From DATGJX01 sp035279385 (GTDB lineage Bacteria > Vulcanimicrobiota > Vulcanimicrobiia > Vulcanimicrobiales > Vulcanimicrobiaceae): a DNA stretch of 64,000 nt. Within the stretch, counting starts at the first letter, position 1. Each line of letters begins with the position of its first letter. The notes beneath the pieces were generated by a model. That model searched no databases and had not been told where the DNA came from. It saw nothing but the letters and a program-made list of their open reading frames with translations. The DNA is taken from assembly GCA_035279385.1 (NCBI GenBank), contig DATEHZ010000061.1:24630-88629 (forward strand). The letters are read 5' to 3'. Both the position numbers and the translations under genes were made by a program. Of this stretch, positions 47,340-55,373 are shown piece by piece.

Positions 47340-48023
47340 TTACGGTAACCCAGCTAGAAACGCCGCAATGGCCGCGTTCGTTTCCGCGGGGCGCTCGACC
47401 ATGACGAAGTGGCCGGCGTCCGGAATTATTCGCGCTTGGGCTCCTGGAACCCGGCCGGCAAGCGCGAGAGCGTGCTTGGCCGGCGCCAGTTTGTCCGCCT
47501 CACCGCTGAGCGCGAGCACGGGTGCGGTTATCTCGCCGAGCCGCCCGAGCGCGTCGAAGGCATCGCACGCGGCGAAGTCGCGAAGCGTTTGATCGGGCCC
47601 GACGCGCAGCATGCGTTCCACCGCGTCGTCAATGCGCTCGGGCGAGGCGTGCGCGAAGAAGTAACCGGCCAGCGTTCTCGCCGCCGGCTCGAACTCGGTG
47701 CGAAGCCCTTCGAGAAATGCGGGAGCCACGCGCATGCGGGCGCCGCCGCCGATGAGCACGCTCGCGCGCAGCCACGGCGGCTTGCGAAGCAGCGATTCTA
47801 TGGCGATGGCCGCACCCATCGAATGTCCCGCCAGAACGACCTCGCCGAGCCGGCGTTCGCGCGCGTAGGCGTCGACGGCGTCGGCGAACTGCGCGATGTT
47901 CGCGGGCGCGCCCGCGCACAGATGGCCGGGCAAGTTCGGCGCATGGGCGCCGGCAAACGCCGCCGTTTGCGCCTCGAACACCTCGCCCGTGCAGCCGGCG
48001 CCGTGGAGGAACAGCAGCGTCAC
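47340..48023 (-). CDS. Alpha/beta-hydrolase
   Basis: 227 residues. LLFLHGAGCTGEVF oxyanion strand, nucleophile elbow GHSMG (Ser near residue 68), Asp in LALSGEADKLAP and His in PDAGHFVMVERP complete the triad. Small lactonase/esterase-like enzyme, substrate unknown. It overlaps the upstream BrkB-like gene by 4 bp, so both are probably one operon. Confidence 0.88.
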   Translation of the reverse strand: MTLLFLHGAGCTGEVFEAQTAAFAGAHAPNLPGHLCAGAPANIAQFADAVDAYARERRLGEVVLAGHSMGAAIAIESLLRKPPWLRASVLIGGGARMRVAPAFLEGLRTEFEPAARTLAGYFFAHASPERIDDAVERMLRVGPDQTLRDFAACDAFDALGRLGEITAPVLALSGEADKLAPAKHALALAGRVPGAQARIIPDAGHFVMVERPAETNAAIAAFLAGLP

Positions 48024-48895
48024 GACGCGGCTTGCCCCTCCGTTTCAACTGCCGCCTCGTCGCTGTCGCGCACCGGATCCACGAGCGGGGCGACGTGCTC
48101 GGTGCCTTTGAGATGCGCCCATCCCGCCGAGAGCTCCGCGCCGAACAAGAAGATGACGCCGATGAGGTAAAACCACAGCAGCAGTACGAGCGGAGCGGAG
48201 AGCGCGCCGTAGATATGCGTGAAGTCTACGTGCACGGTGTAAAACGCAAATGCATATTGCACCGCGGGCCACATGAGCGCGACGAACGAGGCCCCCGGTA
48301 CCGCGAACTGCCAGCGCACGCGCCGGGCCGGTAAGAACGTGTAGAGGAAGATCACGATCACGAAGACCAGCGCCATCGAGATCGCGTACGCGAGGATCTG
48401 CGAGAAATTTCGCGGGTCGGTGATGTTCGCGTACGCGAAGACGATCGAAACCGCGACCGGCATGCCGATCGCGAAGATCATGATGATGCCCGTGAGCGGA
48501 AGCATGACGATGGAAAGCAGCATGTCGTGCAGCAGCGGCCGGCTCTTGGGCACGGCGAGCGCGCGATTGAGCGCGTACGCCAAACTCATGAACAGATTTT
48601 TTGCGGCCCAGACCACGACTACGAACGCGATCGCGCTCGAGACTCCGCGTCCGTATACGTACGTACGCACGTTCGCGGCCACCGTGTCGCGAAGCGCCGG
48701 AGCGAACGTCGTGAAGAACGAGAGCACCTGCCGTTCCGCGTGGGGAATGATCAGCGTCGCCGCCGTCAGCACCAGCACGAGCAGCGGGAAGATCGCAAAG
48801 AGTGCGTTGAATGCGATGGCCTGTGAGAGGAACGCGCAGCCGTCGCGGGAGAACCGCATGCCGGCTTCCCGGAACGCTAGGATGAGCCGCATCAT
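48020..48895 (-). CDS. YihY/BrkB (UPF0761) family membrane protein
   Basis: 291 residues from the first of two adjacent ATGs. Six membrane helices with the family marks DGCAFLSQAIAFNALFAIFP, LRDTVAANVRTYVYGRG and SAPLVLLLWFYLIGVIFLFG. BrkB/YihY proteins have been linked to membrane integrity; transport function is not proven. The much longer open frame upstream overlaps the divergent gene and is not used. Confidence 0.88.
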   Translation of the reverse strand: MMRLILAFREAGMRFSRDGCAFLSQAIAFNALFAIFPLLVLVLTAATLIIPHAERQVLSFFTTFAPALRDTVAANVRTYVYGRGVSSAIAFVVVVWAAKNLFMSLAYALNRALAVPKSRPLLHDMLLSIVMLPLTGIIMIFAIGMPVAVSIVFAYANITDPRNFSQILAYAISMALVFVIVIFLYTFLPARRVRWQFAVPGASFVALMWPAVQYAFAFYTVHVDFTHIYGALSAPLVLLLWFYLIGVIFLFGAELSAGWAHLKGTEHVAPLVDPVRDSDEAAVETEGQAAS

Positions 48896-48898
48896 TCT

Positions 48899-49432
48899 TT
48901 GCGTTACTATCGCGGTGCAGCCGTGATTTTCCCACTGGCGGTCGCCACGCTGACCGTCGTGCTCGACGGGGCGCCGGTGCGTTCGTACAACCGGCCCTAT
49001 ATAGTGCGCGGCCGCGTGATGGCGCCCCTCGACCCATACGTCACCGCGATCGCTCGCAGCATCGAATACGACGGGCGCGCGCTCATCGTGCGCCGCGGCG
49101 ACGCGTTCGCGCAGGTGCCGATGACCGGCGCGCCGCCGCCGGGGCGGTATCAAAGTACGTACGTTGCACTCGCGCCCATCGCTCGAACGCTCGGCGCGCG
49201 CGTGTGGTTCGATGCATCGTCGCAAACGCTGTACGTGCAGACCCCGCGCGCCGCGCTGGCGACGCCGACGCCGTTCAATCCGGCGGTTCCGTTCGTCATG
49301 CCGACGCCCGTTTTCACGCCGGTGCCCGCGCAGACGCCGCGTCCGAGCGTCAGCGGGACGCCGCTTCCGCGCAGGACGCCGGTACCTGCGCAATCGCAGC
49401 CAAGTCCAACGCCCCCAGCCCCCGTTCGCTAG
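48899..49432 (+). CDS. Copper-amine-oxidase-N-like domain protein with Pro-rich tail
   Basis: 177 residues from TTG (an in-frame GTG at 48923 would shorten it by 8). Residues ~15-105 match the copper amine oxidase N-terminal domain found alone in many secreted bacterial proteins: TVVLDGAPVRSYNRPYIVRG, RVMAPLDPYVTAIARSIEYD, VWFDASSQTLYVQTPR. The C-terminal 70 residues are Pro/Thr-rich. The 3' end overlaps the convergent dehydrogenase by 83 bp. Confidence 0.75.
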   Translation: MRYYRGAAVIFPLAVATLTVVLDGAPVRSYNRPYIVRGRVMAPLDPYVTAIARSIEYDGRALIVRRGDAFAQVPMTGAPPPGRYQSTYVALAPIARTLGARVWFDASSQTLYVQTPRAALATPTPFNPAVPFVMPTPVFTPVPAQTPRPSVSGTPLPRRTPVPAQSQPSPTPPAPVR

Positions 49433-50219
49433 CCTCGCGCAGCAGTCGTTCGACCGCGGCGATGAGCGGCACGTCGTAGCCGCGCGCGGTCTGCCGCATG
49501 AGATCCGCGTCCTTGCGCGCCATGTCGAGCGTCCACGTCGGTTCGTAATCGCCGGCCGCCATGCGTTTTCCGCGGCCCGCGATCTGCCCGGACGGATCGT
49601 AGCGTTCGAAAAGCGTGTACGCGGTCTGCCGGTCGACGCCGTTGGCTTGCGCGATCGCGAACATGTCGTGCATGCCGCCGATGACCGCCAAGATCATCGC
49701 GTTGCCCATCAATTTGAAGACGGCGGCTACGTCGCTGCGTTCGCCCAGGTACCACAGCGTTCCGGTCATCGGTTCCAAGGCTGCGCGCACGCGCTCGAAC
49801 AGCGCTTTCTCGCCCGAGGCGAGCATCAAACCGGTCGATGCGGCGGCGTTGGGAGGCCCCATGAACACGGGCGCGTGCAAGAACGGAATACCGCGTTCGC
49901 CCATTCGCCGCACGCGCGGATCGACGTTTTGCGGAAGCACCGTCGTATGATCGATAACCGGCGTGCCCTCCGCGATGCCTTCCAGCGCGTTCTCGAGCGT
50001 CGAATCGACGGATTCATCGCTGCGCAGGCACACGTGCACGCGCGCCGCGCCGCGTGCCGCCTGCGCTGCAGATTCAAACGCCGTTGCGCCGTAGACTTCC
50101 AGCGCTTTGGCGCGCTCGAACGTGCGATTCCATACGTTCACACGTACGCCGCGCCGGCGAAGTGCTTGAACGAAACCGGAGCCGAGCATGCCCGCTCCAT
50201 AAAATGCAACGGTTTCCAC
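49350..50219 (-). CDS. Beta-hydroxyacid dehydrogenase family oxidoreductase
   Basis: 289 residues, GTG start 2 bp after the pepF stop. Rossmann motif VAFYGAGMLGSGFVQALRRR, then NRTFERAK (cofactor-selecting Asn-Arg, suggests NADPH), TPVIDHTTVLPQ, the substrate-binding GPPNAAASTGLMLASG and catalytic Lys in VFKLMGNAM. 6-phosphogluconate/3-hydroxyisobutyrate-dehydrogenase-like; similar enzymes reduce succinic or glyoxylic semialdehyde, so substrate is open. Confidence 0.88.
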   Translation of the reverse strand: METVAFYGAGMLGSGFVQALRRRGVRVNVWNRTFERAKALEVYGATAFESAAQAARGAARVHVCLRSDESVDSTLENALEGIAEGTPVIDHTTVLPQNVDPRVRRMGERGIPFLHAPVFMGPPNAAASTGLMLASGEKALFERVRAALEPMTGTLWYLGERSDVAAVFKLMGNAMILAVIGGMHDMFAIAQANGVDRQTAYTLFERYDPSGQIAGRGKRMAAGDYEPTWTLDMARKDADLMRQTARGYDVPLIAAVERLLREASERGLGALDLAAIAQVPASCAEAASR

Positions 50220-50221
50220 GG

Positions 50222-51934
50222 CTAATCGAGCCCCATAATGGACGCCGCACGCTGCGCAACACCGTGCAGCACGCCTGATTCGAAGGGTGAGCGCAGTCCG
50301 GCCGAACGCACGAGCGATTGAAACGGCAGCTTGCCGCCGCGCGCGCAGAGCGCGCGATAATCCGTCAGCGCGCGATCGTAGTCGTCGAGCGACTTCGCCC
50401 AGAACTGCAGCGCGCAGCAGAGCGCGAGTGTGTAATCGATGTAGTAGAACGGCATCTGATAGATGTGCCGCTGCATCTGCCAGTACCCGCCCTGCTCGAG
50501 ATGCTCGATGCCGCCGTAACGCCGCCAGGGCATGTACGTTGCCTCCAGTTGTTTCCAGAAGGCGTGCCGCTCGTCCGCAGACGCGTCCGGACGCTCGTAC
50601 ACGAAATGCTGGAAGTGATCGACAGCCGCGCCGTACGGCAGAAACAGAATCGACGTCTTGAGATGCTGTAAACGGTACCGCTGCGCGTCGTCCCCGAAGA
50701 AACGTTCGAGCTGCGGCCAGGTGAAGAACTCCATCGACATCGAGTGCACTTCGCAGGCTTCGAACGTCGGCCACAGGTAGTCGGAAACGGCCAGCGCGCG
50801 GCTGGAATAATTTTGAAACGCGTGCCCCATCTCGTGCACGAGCACGTTCACGTCGTGCGTGGTGCCGTTGAAGTTCGCGAAGATGTACGGCAAGCCGTAC
50901 GTCGGAAAACTCGTGCAGAAACCGCCGCCGGCCTTGCGATCGCGCGAACGCAAGTCGAGCAGTTCGCGATCGATCATGAGCTGCGCGAAGCCGCCGATCT
51001 CGGGCCCGAGCGCGCGAAAGACTTCGCTTCCCGCGGCCAGCATACGATCGTAGTCCTGCGGCGGTTTGGGCGCACCGTCTTTGGCGAAGACGTGCTCGTC
51101 CCACACCAGCAGTTCGTCTACGCCGAGATCGCGCGCCTGCTGCTGCGCGATGCGCTGCGCGAGCGGCACGATTTCGCGCACGATCTCTTCACGATAGCGC
51201 GCGACTTCGGCCGGTCCGTAATCCGTACGCGTCAAACGGCGATAGCCGAGTTCGATGAAGTTATGGTAGTCCAGTTCGCGCGCGGTCTGCGTGCGCACGT
51301 GTACGAGCGCGTCGTAAATGCGATCGAGCTTCTCGCGGTTCGCAGAGAAGAATTCCCATCTCATTATGGCCGCTTCGCGCCGGACCTCCCGGTCGGGGTC
51401 TTCGGAGAACTTGGCGATCTGCGGCAAGTTGCAGCGCTCGCCGCGGAAGTCGAAGATCGCTTGCGCGAGAAGTTCGGTATATTCGTCCTGCAGATTGGCT
51501 TCTTGCACGGCGAAGCGCTCGACGACGGGGTCGTACGCGGTCACCTCCGTCTCCCACCGGGCGAATAAATAGTCCCCGAGCTGCGCTTCGAGCTGCGAGC
51601 GCAGGGGCGAACCCAGAAACTTGCGTTTGAGCGCGACTTCCAATCCGGTAATCTTGGGGCGCAACTCGTTGAGCAGATCGGACTCGGCTTTGTACTGCGG
51701 ATTGGACGTGTCTTGCTCGAAGTGCAGTTCCGCGAGCGCGGACCACGTGATGAACTCGCGGCGCTGCGCGTCCCAAGCCGCGAAGACTTCGAGCGCGTCG
51801 TCGAACGACTGCGCCCGCTCCAGCCGCGCCACGAGGTCGTCGTAGAACGCCTGCGTACGCTGCAACTCGGGCGGCGAGGCCGTGATGTCGGTGAAGCGGT
51901 CGGCGGGCTTGAACGTGGGCGGTGCAGTCAGCAT
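50222..51934 (-). CDS. pepF: M3-family oligoendopeptidase
   Basis: 570 residues. Zinc site HEMGH at 367-371 with the third ligand Glu395 in FEACEVHSMSME. The helical lid and C-terminal YYIDYTLALCCALQFWAKS are typical of the PepF subgroup. Cytoplasmic peptide degradation. The dehydrogenase follows immediately, so they may be co-transcribed. Confidence 0.92.
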   Translation of the reverse strand: MLTAPPTFKPADRFTDITASPPELQRTQAFYDDLVARLERAQSFDDALEVFAAWDAQRREFITWSALAELHFEQDTSNPQYKAESDLLNELRPKITGLEVALKRKFLGSPLRSQLEAQLGDYLFARWETEVTAYDPVVERFAVQEANLQDEYTELLAQAIFDFRGERCNLPQIAKFSEDPDREVRREAAIMRWEFFSANREKLDRIYDALVHVRTQTARELDYHNFIELGYRRLTRTDYGPAEVARYREEIVREIVPLAQRIAQQQARDLGVDELLVWDEHVFAKDGAPKPPQDYDRMLAAGSEVFRALGPEIGGFAQLMIDRELLDLRSRDRKAGGGFCTSFPTYGLPYIFANFNGTTHDVNVLVHEMGHAFQNYSSRALAVSDYLWPTFEACEVHSMSMEFFTWPQLERFFGDDAQRYRLQHLKTSILFLPYGAAVDHFQHFVYERPDASADERHAFWKQLEATYMPWRRYGGIEHLEQGGYWQMQRHIYQMPFYYIDYTLALCCALQFWAKSLDDYDRALTDYRALCARGGKLPFQSLVRSAGLRSPFESGVLHGVAQRAASIMGLD

Positions 51935-52003
51935 TGCGCTACGCTACACCGCGCGGCGTGGCGTACCTTGTCTTTGGTAACTTACTTATGGTAGCCTCAG
52001 GGT

Positions 52004-52354
52004 GTGCCAAGCAGTCAGCATGCCGAGGCGACGCCCCGGCACAGCGAGCTCTGTCCGCGCTACCATCACGCCGTCGAATTGATCGGAAAGCGCTGGACGG
52101 GGGCAATCGTGCGCACGCTCATCGGCGGCCCGCACCGCTTCAACGAGCTGCTTGCGGCGATCCCCGGCATCTCGGATCGCCTATTGACCGAACGCCTGCG
52201 CGAACTGGAAGCGGAGAAGATCGTACGGCGCGAGGTGCGTCCGGAGTCGCCGGTCCGCGTCATCTACGAGCTCACGTGCTCCGGGCACGAACTTAGTCCG
52301 GCCCTGGAAGAGATCGCGCGCTGGGCCGAACGCTGGATCGAAATTCCCGAATAG
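52004..52354 (+). CDS. HxlR-family transcriptional regulator
   Basis: 116 residues, GTG start. Winged helix: CPRYHHAVELIGKRWTGAIV, RFNELLAAIPGISDRLLTER, LRELEAEKIVRREVRPESPV, YELTCSGHELSPALEEIARW. The CPR cysteine near the N-terminus could be redox-sensing as in related regulators. It diverges from pepF across about 70 bp, the likely operator region. Confidence 0.92.
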   Translation: MPSSQHAEATPRHSELCPRYHHAVELIGKRWTGAIVRTLIGGPHRFNELLAAIPGISDRLLTERLRELEAEKIVRREVRPESPVRVIYELTCSGHELSPALEEIARWAERWIEIPE

Positions 52355-52409
52355 CTCCACATTGCGGGCGCAGAGGCTCGGTGCGAGCACCCTTTGAAAA
52401 GGGGCTGAC

Positions 52410-55373
52410 GTGAAAGCCCTGCTTGCTCTACTTATCGCTCTATCGCTCCCCTCGGCCGCCGCCGCCGGCTCGCTCGGCGATCTGAAATATCGCTGGATCG
52501 GTCCCGCCGTGATGGGCGGCAGGCTCGACGTCGTGGCGGGTGTGCCCGGCGATCCGAAGACGATCTATCTCGGCCATGCGTCCGGCGGACTCTGGAAGTC
52601 CACCGACGGCGGGCTCTCGTTCGATTCAACGTTCGAATCCGGAAAAAGCAGTGCGATTGGCGCGATTGCGATCGATCCGAACGATCCGCGGCGCGTCTAC
52701 ATCGGTACCGGTGAAGCGTTTCCGCGCAACACCGCGGATCGCGGCGACGGCATCTGGATGAGTCCCGACGCGGGCAAGCGTTGGAAATCGCTGGGTCTGC
52801 GCGATAGCGGAAGCATCGCGAAAATTGCGATCGATCCGCGCGACTCGCGCATCGTGCTTGCAGCGGCGATCGGCTGGGAGTTCGCGCCGGGCGGCGAGCG
52901 CGGCATCTACCGCAGCGGCGACGGCGGCGCACATTGGACGCGCGTGCTTTACGTCAACGATACGACGGGCGGCAGCGACGTCTCATTCGATCCGAAGCAC
53001 CCCAACATCGCCTATGCGGGAACCTTCGACTTTCTGCGGCAGCCGTGGACGCTGCGCAGCGGCGGTCCCGGCAGCGGCTTGTACAAATCGTACGACGGCG
53101 GAAAGACGTGGAAGCGCTTGACGGATCCGCGCTTGCATAACGGTTTGCCGCAAGGACCGATCAATCGCGTCGGAGTCAGCATTTGCCGCAGCAATCCCAG
53201 CGTCGTGTACGCATTCGTTCCGGCGAAGACCGGGCTGCTGTATCGTTCGAGCGACGGCGGCGCGCATTGGCAGATGCGAAACGCCAGCCAAGGCGTCGAT
53301 TTCCGGCCGTTCTACTTCTCGCAAGTGCGCTGCGACCCGTCGAATCCGCAAAAAGTCTATGCCGTAGCCGGCGCGCTGCTCGTCTCGACCGACGGCGGCC
53401 GCAAGTTCCGAGATGCAGGCGGCGGCGGCGACAATCACGATCTGTGGATCGATCCGCGCGATCCCGATCGGCTGCTCAACGGCAGCGACATGGGCTTCAA
53501 CTATTCGGTCGACGGCGGCAAAACGTGGACCTACGACGACGTCGTCCCCTTCGCGCAAGTCTACCGTGTCGGCTACGACATGGACACGCCCTACCACGTC
53601 ATGGGCGGGTTGCAAGATCACGAAGTGTGGTGGGGCCCGAACGAGCTGCTCAGCCGGCACGACGGTCCGAGCGACGGAGACTGGCTCAACATCTCGGATT
53701 GGGGCGACGGTCAATACGCAATGGCCGATCCGCGCGATCCGTCGATCGTGTACGAGGATACGCACTTCGGCGATCTGGTGCGCGCCAATCTGAAAACCGG
53801 CGAGCGGCGCTACATTTCGCCTCAGCCGATCATCGGCTTCGGCACCGGCGCCGGCACGTATCCGTACCGGTTCAACTGGAGCGCGCCGCTGCTCGTCTCG
53901 CACTTCGATCCCGACGTGATCTATTACGGCGGCAACGTATTGTTCCGTTCGGCCGATCGCGGATCGTCCTGGAGCCTCGCCAGTCCCGATCTCACGAAGT
54001 GCGAACCGGCGCAGCTGGGCAAGAGCGGCGGACCGATCAGTTTCGACAACACCAACGCGGAAACGTATTGCACGATTTACACGATCGGCGAGGACGCAAA
54101 GGATGCGGCGACGATCTGGTACGGCACCGACAACGGGCACCTGGAACTCACGCGCAACGGCGGCACGTCCTGGAGCGACGTGATTCGTAACGTTCCGGGG
54201 CTGCCGCTTCCCGCGCGCGTCGCGTCCATCTCGCCCTCTGCGGTGACTTCCGGAACGGCGTACGCGGCGTTCGATCGCCATCAGTGGAATGACTATGCCT
54301 CGTATGCGTACGTGACGCGCGACTTCGGCGCACACTGGCAGCGGATCTCGGACGGACTGGAAAGTTACGTGCACGTCGTTCGCGAGGATCCGCGCAACGG
54401 CGCCGTGCTCTTCGCGGGAACGGAGCGAGGCGCGTTCGCGTCGTTCGATTCCGGCGCGCACTGGATCGATTTTCGTCTGGGCCTGCCGCACGTGCCGGTC
54501 TACGATCTGCAGATTCATCCGCGCGACGACGACTTGATCTTGGGTACGCACGGGCGCGGGTTTTACGTCCTCGACGACCTGACGCCGCTCGAACACTGGT
54601 CTTCGCTGAACGGTAAATCGGCGTATCTCTCGGCGCCGATGCCGGCGATTCGTTACAACGACGCGTTCTACCACGAGCACGGCCGCGGCGCGTTCGTCTC
54701 GGAGAATAAGCCGTACGGCGCGCTCTTCACGCTCTATCTGCCCGCCGCTCCAAAACCGGCGAAACCGAAAGAGAAGCCCTCCGTGCACGTGACCCTCGAC
54801 GACGCGTCCGGCCGGCAGATCGCCGCGTTCGATGCGCGGGTGCACGCGGGCATCAACCGCTTTGCATGGGATCTGACGACGCTGCTCCCCGCGGGAACGC
54901 CGAGCGCACAGGATAGCCGGGCGTATTACATCTTTTATCCGATGACGGTTTCCGGGCCGGAGGCGCTGCCAGGCGCGTATACGGCGCACGTCGACGTGTT
55001 CGGTCAGCACTTGCACGTGCCGGTTACCGTGCAGCAGGATCCGCATAATCCCGCAGCCGCGCAGGATCTGAGCGCGCAGTTCGATGCGCTCGTGCGTTTG
55101 GGCGAAACGCAAGCGCGCGTTGAGGCGCTGATCGGGCGGCTGGAGCGCGCGCGCAAGAGCTGCGCGTCCGCAAACGCGTTGCTCGATCGGCTGCGTAACT
55201 CCGAACCGAGCGGTTACCGGTCCCCGGCGCGGCTTTCCGAGCAGATCGCCTACCTGCGCTACGTGATCGGTCAGTATTCGGGACCGCCCACGCAGCCGCA
55301 GGCACAGTTGATCGCGAAGTACGCGGCGCAGACGACGGAGATGGAGCAAGAGGCCGCACGCGCATGTCCGTAA
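52410..55373 (+). CDS. Secreted BNR/sortilin-like multi-propeller protein
   Basis: 987 residues with a signal peptide (MKALLALLIALSLPSAAAAG). Many BNR/Asp-box repeats: GLWKSTDGGLSF, GIYRSGDGGAHWTRVL, GLYKSYDGGKTWKRL, LLYRSSDGGAHW, NYSVDGGKTWTYDD, which build two beta propellers. A helical C-terminal part follows (LERARKSCASANALLDRLRN). Proteins of this VPS10/sortilin-like glycosyl-hydrolase-named family are common in Acidobacteria and similar groups; enzymatic activity is unproven. The end overlaps the next gene by 10 bp. Confidence 0.85.
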   Translation: MKALLALLIALSLPSAAAAGSLGDLKYRWIGPAVMGGRLDVVAGVPGDPKTIYLGHASGGLWKSTDGGLSFDSTFESGKSSAIGAIAIDPNDPRRVYIGTGEAFPRNTADRGDGIWMSPDAGKRWKSLGLRDSGSIAKIAIDPRDSRIVLAAAIGWEFAPGGERGIYRSGDGGAHWTRVLYVNDTTGGSDVSFDPKHPNIAYAGTFDFLRQPWTLRSGGPGSGLYKSYDGGKTWKRLTDPRLHNGLPQGPINRVGVSICRSNPSVVYAFVPAKTGLLYRSSDGGAHWQMRNASQGVDFRPFYFSQVRCDPSNPQKVYAVAGALLVSTDGGRKFRDAGGGGDNHDLWIDPRDPDRLLNGSDMGFNYSVDGGKTWTYDDVVPFAQVYRVGYDMDTPYHVMGGLQDHEVWWGPNELLSRHDGPSDGDWLNISDWGDGQYAMADPRDPSIVYEDTHFGDLVRANLKTGERRYISPQPIIGFGTGAGTYPYRFNWSAPLLVSHFDPDVIYYGGNVLFRSADRGSSWSLASPDLTKCEPAQLGKSGGPISFDNTNAETYCTIYTIGEDAKDAATIWYGTDNGHLELTRNGGTSWSDVIRNVPGLPLPARVASISPSAVTSGTAYAAFDRHQWNDYASYAYVTRDFGAHWQRISDGLESYVHVVREDPRNGAVLFAGTERGAFASFDSGAHWIDFRLGLPHVPVYDLQIHPRDDDLILGTHGRGFYVLDDLTPLEHWSSLNGKSAYLSAPMPAIRYNDAFYHEHGRGAFVSENKPYGALFTLYLPAAPKPAKPKEKPSVHVTLDDASGRQIAAFDARVHAGINRFAWDLTTLLPAGTPSAQDSRAYYIFYPMTVSGPEALPGAYTAHVDVFGQHLHVPVTVQQDPHNPAAAQDLSAQFDALVRLGETQARVEALIGRLERARKSCASANALLDRLRNSEPSGYRSPARLSEQIAYLRYVIGQYSGPPTQPQAQLIAKYAAQTTEMEQEAARACP

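Noticed and set aside
46387..47592. 401-codon plus-strand frame
   Set aside because: Antisense to the secreted protein at 46306-47319, which has a signal peptide and sensible composition.
52983..55349. 788-codon minus-strand frame
   Set aside because: Antisense shadow of the BNR-repeat protein; repeat-driven open frame without domains.
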